Notes under the pieces: model-generated
The model's input: only the letters and a program-made list of their open reading frames with translations
What the model was told of the DNA's origin: nothing
Databases searched by the model: none
In this document: positions 55,011 through 62,890 of the stretch, one piece after another
Layout of the letters: each line of letters starts with the position of its first letter
Position numbering within the stretch: the first letter of the stretch is position 1
Source: Flavobacterium humi
GTDB taxonomy: Bacteria > Bacteroidota > Bacteroidia > Flavobacteriales > Flavobacteriaceae
DNA: 64,000 bases
Assembly: GCF_004745595.1 (NCBI RefSeq)
Contig: NZ_SRLH01000003.1
Coordinates: forward strand, 434,001-498,000
Direction of reading: 5' to 3'
Translations under genes and position numbers: made by a program

Positions 55011-56735
55011 TTAACTCGCATTTAAATATTTGTTTCTCATTATTTTAAGGAAATCAGAAGGCTTCATTTTAGTATGCAATGTAAATGCTCTTGTAAATGT
55101 TTGTACGCTGTTATATCCACAAAACTCTGACAAAGCCTGTATGGTATAGTGCATATATTTTTTATCGGTTTCTAATTTTTCTAGCAAATATTCTATTCTA
55201 AGCGAATTAATATATTGAGTGAATCTGATTCCTTTTATCTCGTTGATGATTTTTGACAAATAATGTGAGTTAGTCTTAAATTCCGTTGCAAGCATTTCAA
55301 CAGTATATTCTTTGCGCAAATACCATCGTTCCTTTTCAAATTGCTTAAGACTGCTGAGTATTTGTGCTACTACATTTTCATCAATTGGTAGCATAGATGC
55401 TTTTTTACTACTCTTTTCTTCAATTATAGGAGAACTGGTTTGTGCAAGTAATTGTTGCTCTCTTTCTGCCTTATAAATATTGAATAACCTTTCTTGCTTT
55501 TGAAGTTTTTTTTCAGTCCTCTTTTTATTTAGGTATAATATATATCCGAGCACAACAATAGCGGAACCTAATAAGATAATCGTAATTCCAGAAGTCATTC
55601 TGTCATTTTTTAGAGACGAGATAACAGCTTGTTTTGAGGTGATTATTTCCTGAATGTCATAGGTTCTAGCAATTTTGTTTGAAATATATTTGTAGTTATC
55701 ATAAAGTACTTTATCGGCTTTAATGAATTGGTCTGAATAAAAGATCACATTCTTATAGTCTTTATTTTTTTTATAATAGTCAATAAGTCTTTCGTAAGTT
55801 TTAATTGTCAGCGGGTAAATATCATTTTTAGCTTCAAATATTGAATCCACTTTTTTATAATAGCTGATAGCTTTTTTATCCTGGTTAAGCTGGTAATAAC
55901 ATTCTCCTATATAAAAACAGTTTTCTGCATAGTTTGAATAATCATTATTCTTTTGGATAATTTTTAATTGACTGTATAAATGTCTAATTGCTTTTTGATA
56001 TTGCTTACGCTTAAAGTAATTTTTACCTCTATTGGAAATAAAGTAAGGGTAATAGTAGTAGCCTGAGATATCTTTATTTTTTAATGAAATACCCTTATTT
56101 ATGTATTCTTCAGCAAGATCTATTTTATCAACTTTATTATATAACTCTGACAATCCGAGGATGTAATATAGATAATTTGAATAATTGTTTACCCTGGCTA
56201 CTTCTTCACACTTCTTATATATAGTAATTGCCTCTTCATAATCTCCCTGTGTGTTTTTGATTAAACCAATAGAATGGTCTATGCTATTATTCAAATCTTT
56301 GGACATCCCGGTTGAATGTTTACGAGCAATTAAGAAGTAGTTCAATGCATTTTTGAGCATTTTTTGATTGTAGTATATGTGTCCTCTAACATAATACAAA
56401 TAAGAGAGCGTTTTTGGCATTTTAGATTTAGCCATATTAATTGCAGAATCTGAATATTTTAAATCTAATTCAAAATTATTCGACACATCTCCCATCGAGC
56501 TATAACCATAAATAATTTCTTCAATATTATTCTCTCCTTTAGCTTTCAGCAAATAAGTATTTGCATAGACATTATTATTCTTATAATTGAATTTATGCTT
56601 GGCTATCTTGTTTTGTAAATCTAAGAAGCTGCACTTTTTTAAAGTGTCCGGTATTTTTTTTAAGTCTTGGGAGAAGATAAGATTGACATGTAACAATCCC
56701 CAACAAAAGACTAAAATTTTAAATTTCCCCATCAT
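55011..56735 (-). CDS. Membrane-spanning TPR-AraC transcriptional regulator
   Basis: A protein of 574 residues. A signal-like N-terminus (ending LIFSQ) is followed by about 340 residues of TPR-like helical repeats (blocks such as YLYYVRGHIYYNQ and CFYIGECYYQLNQ), one membrane helix (about 381-403, IILLGSAIVVLGYILYL), a short coiled coil, and a C-terminal AraC double helix-turn-helix (about 470-570, ending YNSVQTFTRAF and KPSDFLKIM). The TPR part should be periplasmic and the DNA-binding part cytoplasmic, a one-component sensor type common in Bacteroidota. Its stop is 84 nt before the peptide gene. It is the natural candidate to bind the CAATTTnnAAATTG sites. Confidence 0.88.
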   Translation of the reverse strand: MMGKFKILVFCWGLLHVNLIFSQDLKKIPDTLKKCSFLDLQNKIAKHKFNYKNNNVYANTYLLKAKGENNIEEIIYGYSSMGDVSNNFELDLKYSDSAINMAKSKMPKTLSYLYYVRGHIYYNQKMLKNALNYFLIARKHSTGMSKDLNNSIDHSIGLIKNTQGDYEEAITIYKKCEEVARVNNYSNYLYYILGLSELYNKVDKIDLAEEYINKGISLKNKDISGYYYYPYFISNRGKNYFKRKQYQKAIRHLYSQLKIIQKNNDYSNYAENCFYIGECYYQLNQDKKAISYYKKVDSIFEAKNDIYPLTIKTYERLIDYYKKNKDYKNVIFYSDQFIKADKVLYDNYKYISNKIARTYDIQEIITSKQAVISSLKNDRMTSGITIILLGSAIVVLGYILYLNKKRTEKKLQKQERLFNIYKAEREQQLLAQTSSPIIEEKSSKKASMLPIDENVVAQILSSLKQFEKERWYLRKEYTVEMLATEFKTNSHYLSKIINEIKGIRFTQYINSLRIEYLLEKLETDKKYMHYTIQALSEFCGYNSVQTFTRAFTLHTKMKPSDFLKIMRNKYLNAS

Positions 56736-56932
56736 TAATAGTTTTTGTTTGAATTGAATTTCTCATAGCGAATTTAGGAATTTTTAATTAATGTAAGAAT
56801 TTTCTTTTTCACATAATCATGTCCTACAAAAGGCTTTATCATCATTTTTTTATAATTATTTGACAATTTGATACAGTTTTATTTTCAAATTCAAATCATT
56901 GAAAATCTGCGTGTTATTACAAATATTAATGT

Positions 56933-56968
56933 CAATTTGGAAATTGGAATCTATCAATTTCCAAATTG
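56933..56968. promoter_or_regulatory. Double island palindrome (two inverted copies)
   Basis: CAATTTGGAAATTG (56933-56946), an 8-nt spacer, then its reverse complement CAATTTCCAAATTG (56955-56968). Each copy is near-palindromic itself and together they form a 14-bp-arm inverted repeat. Centre-to-centre spacing is 22 bp, two helical turns, as expected for a protein pair bound on one DNA face. Confidence 0.7.
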
Positions 56969-57179
56969 GCTTATACAACATTTGGATTACGATATTTCTT
57001 ACATTTACTTTGTCTCAACAAGCAATCAAAAATATTCAATTTTGAAAGTGAGTTATAAATTTCAGTAGCTACGAATTTTGCAGGATTTGTCTTTTATCCT
57101 AAAGAAAATAAAAAGAGATATGCTATTTACTTTTAAGTTGGGTTATGTAAATAACATTATGAGTAAATCTAACAAAAAA

Positions 57180-57224
57180 CAGTCATACCTATATAATTGT
57201 TTGGACGACAAAAAAGTATGACTG
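57180..57224 (+). other. Inverted repeat in the leader of the small secreted protein gene
   Basis: CAGTCATAC (57180-57188) and GTATGACTG (57216-57224), perfect 9-bp arms around a 27-nt loop, 25 nt before the ATG at 57250. It may be a leader RNA hairpin or a second regulatory site. Confidence 0.5.
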
Positions 57225-57249
57225 CTATTATTAATAAAGAAACAAAATT

Positions 57250-57642
57250 ATGAAAAACTTTTTATTCAGCCTAGTGGCTATTGTTACATTTTCTTTTGCT
57301 AGTTCGGCTAGTACAATTAACCCAATGAATGAAGTTAAAACTGAATCCGCATCGATTACAATTCAAACAAAGGATGCTAAAACAGTTTACGCTTTCAATT
57401 CAGTAAATGATTTTAGAAATCATACAAATCAAATCCTTGAAAGTGTTGATAGCGTAATGTTAGATGAAGCTTGTACTGTAACTATTTCAATGACTGTTTC
57501 CGTTACTGTAAGCACAAGTATTGGTGTAGCAGGAGGGGAAATCACTACTACTGTTTCAGGATCAATTACTGCTTCTTGTGAAGGAGCAGTAGCAGCTGGA
57601 AGAAGGCTACGTGCTAGTCTTATAGCTATGGCACAAGGTTAA
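57250..57642 (+). CDS. Small secreted Thr/Val/Ser-rich protein
   Basis: A protein of 130 residues with a signal peptide (1-20, FSFASSAS). Residues 75-110, bracketed by two cysteines (C75 and C110), are an alternating polar/hydrophobic stretch (TVTISMTVSVTVSTSIGV, later TTTVSGSITAS) that should form beta strands, perhaps aggregating. The tail is AAGRRLRASLIAMAQG. I recognise no family. It is followed at once by a hairpin, then by GLPGLI and receptor-like genes, as a peptide product would be. Confidence 0.7.
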   Translation: MKNFLFSLVAIVTFSFASSASTINPMNEVKTESASITIQTKDAKTVYAFNSVNDFRNHTNQILESVDSVMLDEACTVTISMTVSVTVSTSIGVAGGEITTTVSGSITASCEGAVAAGRRLRASLIAMAQG

Positions 57643-57651
57643 TATTACAAA

Positions 57652-57678
57652 AGCCCTAACTGTTTTATAGTTAGGGCT
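57652..57678 (+). terminator. Hairpin after the small secreted protein gene (terminator/attenuator)
   Basis: Perfect 10-bp stem AGCCCTAACT / AGTTAGGGCT with a 7-nt loop, 9 nt after the stop, followed by AATTAAAA rather than a T-run. Its position mirrors the hairpin after the Gly-Gly peptide gene. Confidence 0.6.
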
Positions 57679-57688
57679 AATTAAAATA

Positions 57689-58462
57689 ATGGTTATGAAA
57701 ATAAATAAGATATTTTTTTTACTTGTTTGTAGTGTACAAGCCTTTTCACAAAACTTTGTTTCAACTGCAAAGGTTGAATATGAAATGATGATTAATACTG
57801 ATGGATCACTTCAAAACTTTGAAGCCAATCTTTATTTTAATAATGTGTATTCAAAATTTGATTATAAAAACAAAGAGACGTCTGATAAAGTGTCAGAGAT
57901 TAAAACAGCTACAAATGTTTCTAAAACAGTAATTAAAAAAGCAGATACTACGATGACTTCTATCTTTTTTAATCCTGTAAAAAATATCTTGTATTCGAGC
58001 AAGCTTAATGAGGTGGTTTTTGAAGATAATAATCAGCAGAAATGGGAGTTAATCGATGAACAAAAAGTTATTGGTAATCTTCATTGCGCGAAAGCGGTTT
58101 GTTCTTTTAGAGGACGGGATTATATCGCATGGTATGTAAATACTATTCCTGTTTCTTTTGGTCCATGGAAATTTAATGGTTTGCCCGGATTAATCATTGA
58201 AATATATGATTCAAGAAAAGAAGTGTATATGGCAGTAAAAAAGATTGACATGCCATTTTCAAAAAACATAACAGGGATTGATTCAGAACAAACACTTATT
58301 TCCAGAGAAGAAGAGCAAAAAAAAGTTGCTGAACAATGGGCTAAAAAACAAAAAGAAATAGAAACGAGAGCAAAAATAATTGAAAGTTCTTTTAGTAAAG
58401 AGGATAAAGTAAGAATCAAAGTATCTGAGCCAGTTTTTAATAAAGGTATTGAAATTGAATAG
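57689..58462 (+). CDS. GLPGLI family protein
   Basis: A protein of 257 residues with a signal peptide (ending VQAFSQ). The defining motif GLPGLI is at residues 164-169 (KFNGLPGLIIEIYD), preceded by the AWYVNTIPVSFGPW block of the family. GLPGLI proteins are secreted Bacteroidota proteins of unknown function that are often encoded next to receptor-like outer membrane proteins, as here (3-nt gap to the next gene). A Met at residue 3 is an alternative start. Confidence 0.9.
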   Translation: MVMKINKIFFLLVCSVQAFSQNFVSTAKVEYEMMINTDGSLQNFEANLYFNNVYSKFDYKNKETSDKVSEIKTATNVSKTVIKKADTTMTSIFFNPVKNILYSSKLNEVVFEDNNQQKWELIDEQKVIGNLHCAKAVCSFRGRDYIAWYVNTIPVSFGPWKFNGLPGLIIEIYDSRKEVYMAVKKIDMPFSKNITGIDSEQTLISREEEQKKVAEQWAKKQKEIETRAKIIESSFSKEDKVRIKVSEPVFNKGIEIE

Positions 58463-58465
58463 AAA

Positions 58466-61126
58466 ATGAATAGATTTAATTTTCTCCTTTTCCTAATTAT
58501 AGGGTGTGGTTTGTCTTTGCATGCCCAATCTATTATTTCAGGTCAAATATTGGACAGTGCTAAAAACCCTATTCCGTTTGCCAATGTATCCATTAAGGTG
58601 CAAAATGGTTTAACGATCATTGCTTTTACTACAACTGATAATAATGGGAATTATAATTTAAAAACCAACAAAACAGGAGATTATAATTTATGTTTTAGTG
58701 CACTTTCTTTTAAAGCAGCTACTTTTCCTGTTGCCTTGGAAGGCAATAAAAATTACATCCAAAATGCAAGCCTTGCAGATGAAATAGTTGCACTTAATGA
58801 AGTCATTGTTCAAAATGAAAGAGCAATAACAATTAAACAAGATACCATTATTATGAATGCCAATGCGTTTTCAAAGGGAAACGAAACAGTAGTTGAAGAT
58901 TTACTTAAAAACTTACCAGGCATAAATGTTTCTGAAGATGGAACAATAAGAGTAGGAAACCAAGAAATAGAAAAAGTGATGGTCGAAGGGGATGATTTTT
59001 TTGAGCGTGGGTATAAACTGCTTACTAAAAACATGAATGCTAACACGATTGATAAAATAGAAATCTATAAGAAATATTCCAGCAATAGGCTTTTAAAAGG
59101 AATAGAAAACAGCAATAAAGTTGCTTTAAATTTAAAATTAAAAAAAGGATTAAAAATGCAATGGTTTGGCAATATTGATGCCGGTTATGGGCTTATTTCT
59201 GAGAATCGTTATGAAACTAGAACAAATCTTATGTCTTTTGATATTAAAGCAAAATATTACCTGTTAGGGAATCTTAATAATACAGGTGTGGATGCTACTG
59301 GTGATATTAACCATCTTATTAGACCTTTTCGTTTAGATGACATTGAAACACTGGGTGATGACCAGCAGGCAAATAGTTTGCTTAATCTTAATATAATGAC
59401 TCCTTCACTTAAAGAAGAACGAACCAAATTTAATAATGCAGAAATGATCTCCTTAAATGCAATTCATACACTTTCACCAAAAGTAAAGATGAAAACACTA
59501 GGGTTTTTCAATTGGGATGAAAATGATTCCTTTCTTAATGAATATCAATTCTACCAAATAAATGGGACTTCATTTACAAATACCAACAATCTTACATTAA
59601 CAAAAAAGAAAATTGTTGGCTTTGGGAAAATTGATTTAAACTATGATCTGTCAAATAACAAGATGCTGGAATTTACCAGTAAATATAATAATGAACATGA
59701 AAATGGAACGTCACAATTAATTTTCAACGAAACTCCTACCAATGAAAAGCTAAAGGGAAATAATCAGTTGATAGATGAAAAAATTGTGTTTACTAATAAA
59801 ATCAATGATAATAAGGTTCTTGTTTTAGTAGGAAGGTGTATCAGTGAGAAAACACCACAAACCTACAATATTAACGCTCTTTTATTTCCGGATTTGTTTT
59901 CTGGACAAAACGTAGACAAGGTAATACAACAAAGTGAGAACAAAATGCAGTTTAGTGCCATTGATGGTAACCTTTTAGACCGTAAAAGGAATGGCAGTTT
60001 ATTGGAAGTGAAAACAGGATTGAAACACCGTCAGGATATTTTAAACACTCGGTTAATGTTTCAGGAAAATAATACGATTGCAACTGTTCCGGAAGAATAT
60101 CAAAATTCTGGGAAATATGCCAGTATGGATGCTTATCTAAATGCCAAGTATTCCTATAAAAAAGGCCGATATACTTTAACTGGAGAAATGGAAGCACATC
60201 AATTATTTAATAAATATACTGATGTAGGAAGAAACGAAAAGCAGGCACCTTTTTTTGTTAATCCAAAAATTGGTTTCAATATAGAAATTAACAAGAGTAA
60301 TAGATTTTTTTCTGTTTACTCTTATAATAAGACAAACGCTGGTATCCTCGATGTCTATAGTAATTATGTGCTCACGGGATACCGCAATTTTGATAAAGGG
60401 ACTAGCAATATCAATCAGTTGCAAGCGAGTTCTATTCTCTTAAATTATGGATTAGGAAACTGGGGAGCTAAGTTTTTTGCTAATGCTTCCTTTATTTATA
60501 CCAAAAACCATGATTTTTATTCTACAAACAGTACAATAATACCTAATTATTCGCAAGTTGAAAAAATAATTATAAAAAATCAGGATTTGTTAAGTGTCAG
60601 TTTAGATGGGAATTATTTTATAAAAGCAATTACATCCAATTTTAAACTAAACTTTGTGTATTCTAATTCAAATTTTAAAAATGTAGTCAACAATAAAGAG
60701 CGTGAGATAAAGACAAACAATTTTAATTATGCTTTTGAATTACGCTCCGCTTTTAGAGGAATGTTCAATTATCATGTTGGCAGCAAATGGAAAACCAGTG
60801 AAACGAAAACCAACATGATCAACAAAAACACAATCAATATAAGCTTCTTGGATTTGATTTTTGATTTCAATAAAAAATTCAATATTAGCTTGGAATCAGA
60901 ACGTTATTTTTTTGGCAACCTGGATAAGAACAATAAATATTACTTCCTTGATTTTGAATCAAAATATACAGTCCAGGACAATAAACTGTCATTCACGCTT
61001 TCAGGCAAGAATTTATTTGGAACTAAAACATTTCGTGAATATCATGTAAATGACATTTCGGTTTATGGTACTGAATATAGATTGTTACCCCGTTATGTCT
61101 TACTCCGAATAGACTATCGTTTTTAA
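58466..61126 (+). CDS. TonB-receptor-like outer membrane protein with N-terminal CarboxypepD regulatory-like domain
   Basis: A protein of 886 residues. A signal peptide ending LHAQ is followed by a carboxypeptidase regulatory-like domain (about 22-105, ISGQILDSAKNPIPFANVSI), a plug-like domain (about 115-235, VVEDLLKNLPGINVSEDGTI) and a beta-barrel-like C-terminal region ending in an aromatic residue (YRF). The pattern matches the outer membrane beta-barrel proteins that travel with GLPGLI proteins. A typical TonB box was not seen, so active transport is uncertain. It begins 3 nt after the GLPGLI gene and they share a transcript. Confidence 0.87.
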   Translation: MNRFNFLLFLIIGCGLSLHAQSIISGQILDSAKNPIPFANVSIKVQNGLTIIAFTTTDNNGNYNLKTNKTGDYNLCFSALSFKAATFPVALEGNKNYIQNASLADEIVALNEVIVQNERAITIKQDTIIMNANAFSKGNETVVEDLLKNLPGINVSEDGTIRVGNQEIEKVMVEGDDFFERGYKLLTKNMNANTIDKIEIYKKYSSNRLLKGIENSNKVALNLKLKKGLKMQWFGNIDAGYGLISENRYETRTNLMSFDIKAKYYLLGNLNNTGVDATGDINHLIRPFRLDDIETLGDDQQANSLLNLNIMTPSLKEERTKFNNAEMISLNAIHTLSPKVKMKTLGFFNWDENDSFLNEYQFYQINGTSFTNTNNLTLTKKKIVGFGKIDLNYDLSNNKMLEFTSKYNNEHENGTSQLIFNETPTNEKLKGNNQLIDEKIVFTNKINDNKVLVLVGRCISEKTPQTYNINALLFPDLFSGQNVDKVIQQSENKMQFSAIDGNLLDRKRNGSLLEVKTGLKHRQDILNTRLMFQENNTIATVPEEYQNSGKYASMDAYLNAKYSYKKGRYTLTGEMEAHQLFNKYTDVGRNEKQAPFFVNPKIGFNIEINKSNRFFSVYSYNKTNAGILDVYSNYVLTGYRNFDKGTSNINQLQASSILLNYGLGNWGAKFFANASFIYTKNHDFYSTNSTIIPNYSQVEKIIIKNQDLLSVSLDGNYFIKAITSNFKLNFVYSNSNFKNVVNNKEREIKTNNFNYAFELRSAFRGMFNYHVGSKWKTSETKTNMINKNTINISFLDLIFDFNKKFNISLESERYFFGNLDKNNKYYFLDFESKYTVQDNKLSFTLSGKNLFGTKTFREYHVNDISVYGTEYRLLPRYVLLRIDYRF

Positions 61127-61214
61127 TATTTCGATTATTGTTTAGCATGATTATACAATTATTACATAAATATAACGCCATAAAAAATGAATAGAAATTT
61201 TAATTTTTAAAGCC

Positions 61215-61379
61215 ATGAAAGAGAGTTTAATTCAAAAAACAACAGAGAAGGATGTAATCTTCGTTACTAATACCCTTTTCGATTTATTAGGAATCTGCCT
61301 AATTGTAATCATGATTGTTATTCTGATAAAAGTTTACACTAAGATTGCTAGATTAATCGATCAAAATAGTCTACCATAA
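61215..61379 (+). CDS. Small single-pass membrane protein, 54 residues
   Basis: The frame runs from MKESLIQKTTEKDV to RLIDQNSLP. Residues about 21-38 (LFDLLGICLIVIMIVILI) form one strong membrane helix with a charged N-terminal segment and a Lys/Arg-containing C-terminal flank. It lies 88 nt after the receptor-like gene on the same strand. I recognise no family; it could be an immunity-type or accessory membrane peptide. Confidence 0.5.
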   Translation: MKESLIQKTTEKDVIFVTNTLFDLLGICLIVIMIVILIKVYTKIARLIDQNSLP

Positions 61380-61471
61380 AAGTGAAAAAATTAGAATATT
61401 GAAAAAACCACAGGGGAGTAATAGCTGTCTACCTGGCTGCTACTTCAAATATAAATTCTTTCAAAGAAGAA

Positions 61472-61559
61472 TCGCATAACAAGATAGACTTCAACTTAAC
61501 GACGAAAGACAAAGTTTAATTAAGACGAAAACGAAACAAAAGAAGTCGTTGTTATGCGA
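61472..61559. repeat. Large imperfect inverted repeat, attC-like
   Basis: Outer arms TCGCATAACAA (61472-61482) and TTGTTATGCGA (61549-61559) are perfect over 11 bp. Inner arms GACTTC (61487-61492) and GAAGTC (61542-61547) pair after an asymmetric bulge (4 nt against 1). Total 88 bp with a 49-nt loop. Two nested arm pairs with a bulge resemble integron attC sites, whose outer boxes end in AAC and begin with GTT; the consensus fit is imperfect (one mismatch) and no integrase is present. Confidence 0.5.
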
Positions 61560-61599
61560 AATGTGTTAGTTACGATAAGAATCTATAGGAACCTGTGTG

Positions 61600-61660
61600 A
61601 GGAAGCTGTTATTGAGGCCAAAGTTCGGGTTATTATTCGGCTTAGCCTCAATCGCTTCCT
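61600..61660 (+). other. Stem-loop upstream of the 156-residue secreted protein gene
   Basis: AGGAAGC and ATTGAGGC pair with GCCTCAAT and GCTTCCT across a small internal loop; the terminal loop is 26 nt. It ends 31 nt before the ATG at 61692. It could be a leader structure or the end of an upstream transcript; no T-run follows. Confidence 0.5.
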
Positions 61661-61691
61661 AATTTTCTAACCTTCAGAAATTCAAAATCAG

Positions 61692-62162
61692 ATGAAAAAG
61701 AAAAAAATAATACCAGCAATTATTGTTGTTGTCTTTTTTGGTTTTATAGGGAATGCCCAGTATAACAATACAGCGCTCGCTTTACGAAGAACCATAATGG
61801 TTATCAATGTCGAGTTGTTACAAAGAACCATGCCGACAAAGACAACCAAAGAGGATTTCAATAAGGAGCTAATAGAAATGAGTGTTTCTAAAGAAGGAAT
61901 AATTTTCTTAAACAAAGCATTTGACTTCTACAAAAAAGAGGTCTCAACTGAAGAAATTTTAAACTCCTATGAGGGAAAGGAAATTCATGAGGTGGTCAGG
62001 TTACTAAAAAACGGGGGAAGGAATGTATTCGGGGATATAGACAATATGAGTTTACCGGATAAAAAAGAGCACACTTTATGGTTGAAGAGTATGTTAAAGG
62101 TTTTGGCAGAAGTGATGAATATTGTGATTAATACTTGTAATGCATTGCCTTGGCCCTGTTAG
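61692..62162 (+). CDS. Unknown secreted protein, 156 residues
   Basis: A signal peptide (1-22, VVVFFGFIGNAQ) is followed by a mostly helical, charged body and a C-terminus NTCNALPWPC with two cysteines. I recognise no family. It is the last plus-strand gene of the AT-rich island and is preceded by structured non-coding DNA. Confidence 0.7.
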   Translation: MKKKKIIPAIIVVVFFGFIGNAQYNNTALALRRTIMVINVELLQRTMPTKTTKEDFNKELIEMSVSKEGIIFLNKAFDFYKKEVSTEEILNSYEGKEIHEVVRLLKNGGRNVFGDIDNMSLPDKKEHTLWLKSMLKVLAEVMNIVINTCNALPWPC

Positions 62163-62229
62163 GAATAAGAGGGTAATTTTTTGGTTGTTGTTTTTGATTT
62201 CCAGTACCTGAAAAGTATTGGATAAAGCA

Positions 62230-62264
62230 GCACAAGCGCTGCCGTTACCAGACAGCGCTTGTGC
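62230..62264. other. Strong hairpin between convergent genes
   Basis: A perfect 12-bp stem GCACAAGCGCTG / CAGCGCTTGTGC with an 11-nt loop and no T-run on either side. It sits between the convergent ends of the 156-residue gene and the globin-like gene, so it may still mark transcript ends, or be a REP-like element. Confidence 0.6.
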
Positions 62265-62287
62265 ATTAACAACAAAACAAAACAAAC

Positions 62288-62872
62288 TTAGGGCTGTACG
62301 ACTTGTGTTCGTAAAGATTCCAAAACAGCTACAACCTGATTGATAATTACAGGATCGGTAACGCCATTAAGGTTTGCGGCGGTGCCTACATAACCTATGA
62401 ATTTATCGAAATTGGCATTGGTGGCTTTAACTCCCATCCTGGTATTGATAGCCGGATTGTGCGCTACTGTCATGCTTGCACCGGTATAGGTGTTCGTGGC
62501 GCCTCCACCGGTATTGACCGAAAAGAAGTCTGTCAGGTTTTTGCTTAATACCGCTACTTTAGTGGTATTACCAGCAGATACTTCGCTTACCAATGGAGCG
62601 AAATGTGCCCCAAAATTCCCACTAGATCCTGCGACAATGTCTGCAACGATTAAAGTGATGGTTGTATCAACTACAGAACGATAGCTCAACCGCCCTTTTT
62701 CGATCAAAGTGCCGGGATTATTTGGATCAGGGACTTTCAGCGTGCCTCCTAATTTTTGGTAAAGGGTCAATTCAGTCATGACAGGGTCATCATCATTGTC
62801 ATTACAGGATAGAAAGGAAAAAGAAGCTCCCAGAAATAGCGCAAGGAGGGTAATGTGGATCAGTTTTTTCAT
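62288..62872 (-). CDS. Truncated-globin-like lipoprotein
   Basis: A protein of 194 residues. A lipoprotein signal (SFSFLSCNDNDDD, lipobox FLSC) is followed by a region resembling group I truncated hemoglobins: LTLYQKLGG at the start, then FFSVNTGGGATNTYTGASM and VAHNPAINTRMGV with a candidate proximal His, and NFDKFIGYV near the end. An insertion of about 20 residues follows the first block. A globin attached to a membrane outside the cytoplasm is unusual; heme binding is inferred from the motif only. Confidence 0.72.
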   Translation of the reverse strand: MKKLIHITLLALFLGASFSFLSCNDNDDDPVMTELTLYQKLGGTLKVPDPNNPGTLIEKGRLSYRSVVDTTITLIVADIVAGSSGNFGAHFAPLVSEVSAGNTTKVAVLSKNLTDFFSVNTGGGATNTYTGASMTVAHNPAINTRMGVKATNANFDKFIGYVGTAANLNGVTDPVIINQVVAVLESLRTQVVQP

Positions 62873-62890
62873 AAAGATGGATTTTATAGA

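Larger units (their letters stand above)
56736..57249. other. 514-bp AT-rich intergenic region between the two arms of the island
   Basis: It separates the minus-strand regulator-peptide-protease arm from the plus-strand secreted-protein arm. It contains the double island palindrome (56933-56968) and an inverted repeat at 57180-57224. A short open frame at 56868-57068 overlaps the palindromes and shows no protein features, so I do not call it. No clear TAnnTTTG box was found for either flanking gene. Confidence 0.6.
61380..61691. other. 312-bp structured non-coding region
   Basis: No convincing gene. It holds three potential hairpins in series: a small one at 61417-61444 (AGTAATAGC / GCTGCTACT), the large inverted repeat at 61472-61559, and the stem at 61600-61660. 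The density of structure suggests non-coding RNA, recombination sites or both. Confidence 0.55.

Noticed and set aside
56868..57068. 66-codon frame in the island intergenic region
   Set aside because: It covers the regulatory palindromes, lacks a signal or domain, and looks like chance coding in AT-rich DNA.
49420..62162. Prophage or transposon island
   Set aside because: No integrase, transposase, phage structural gene, target-site duplication or flanking tRNA is visible; the only hints of transfer are the AT-rich composition and the attC-like repeat.
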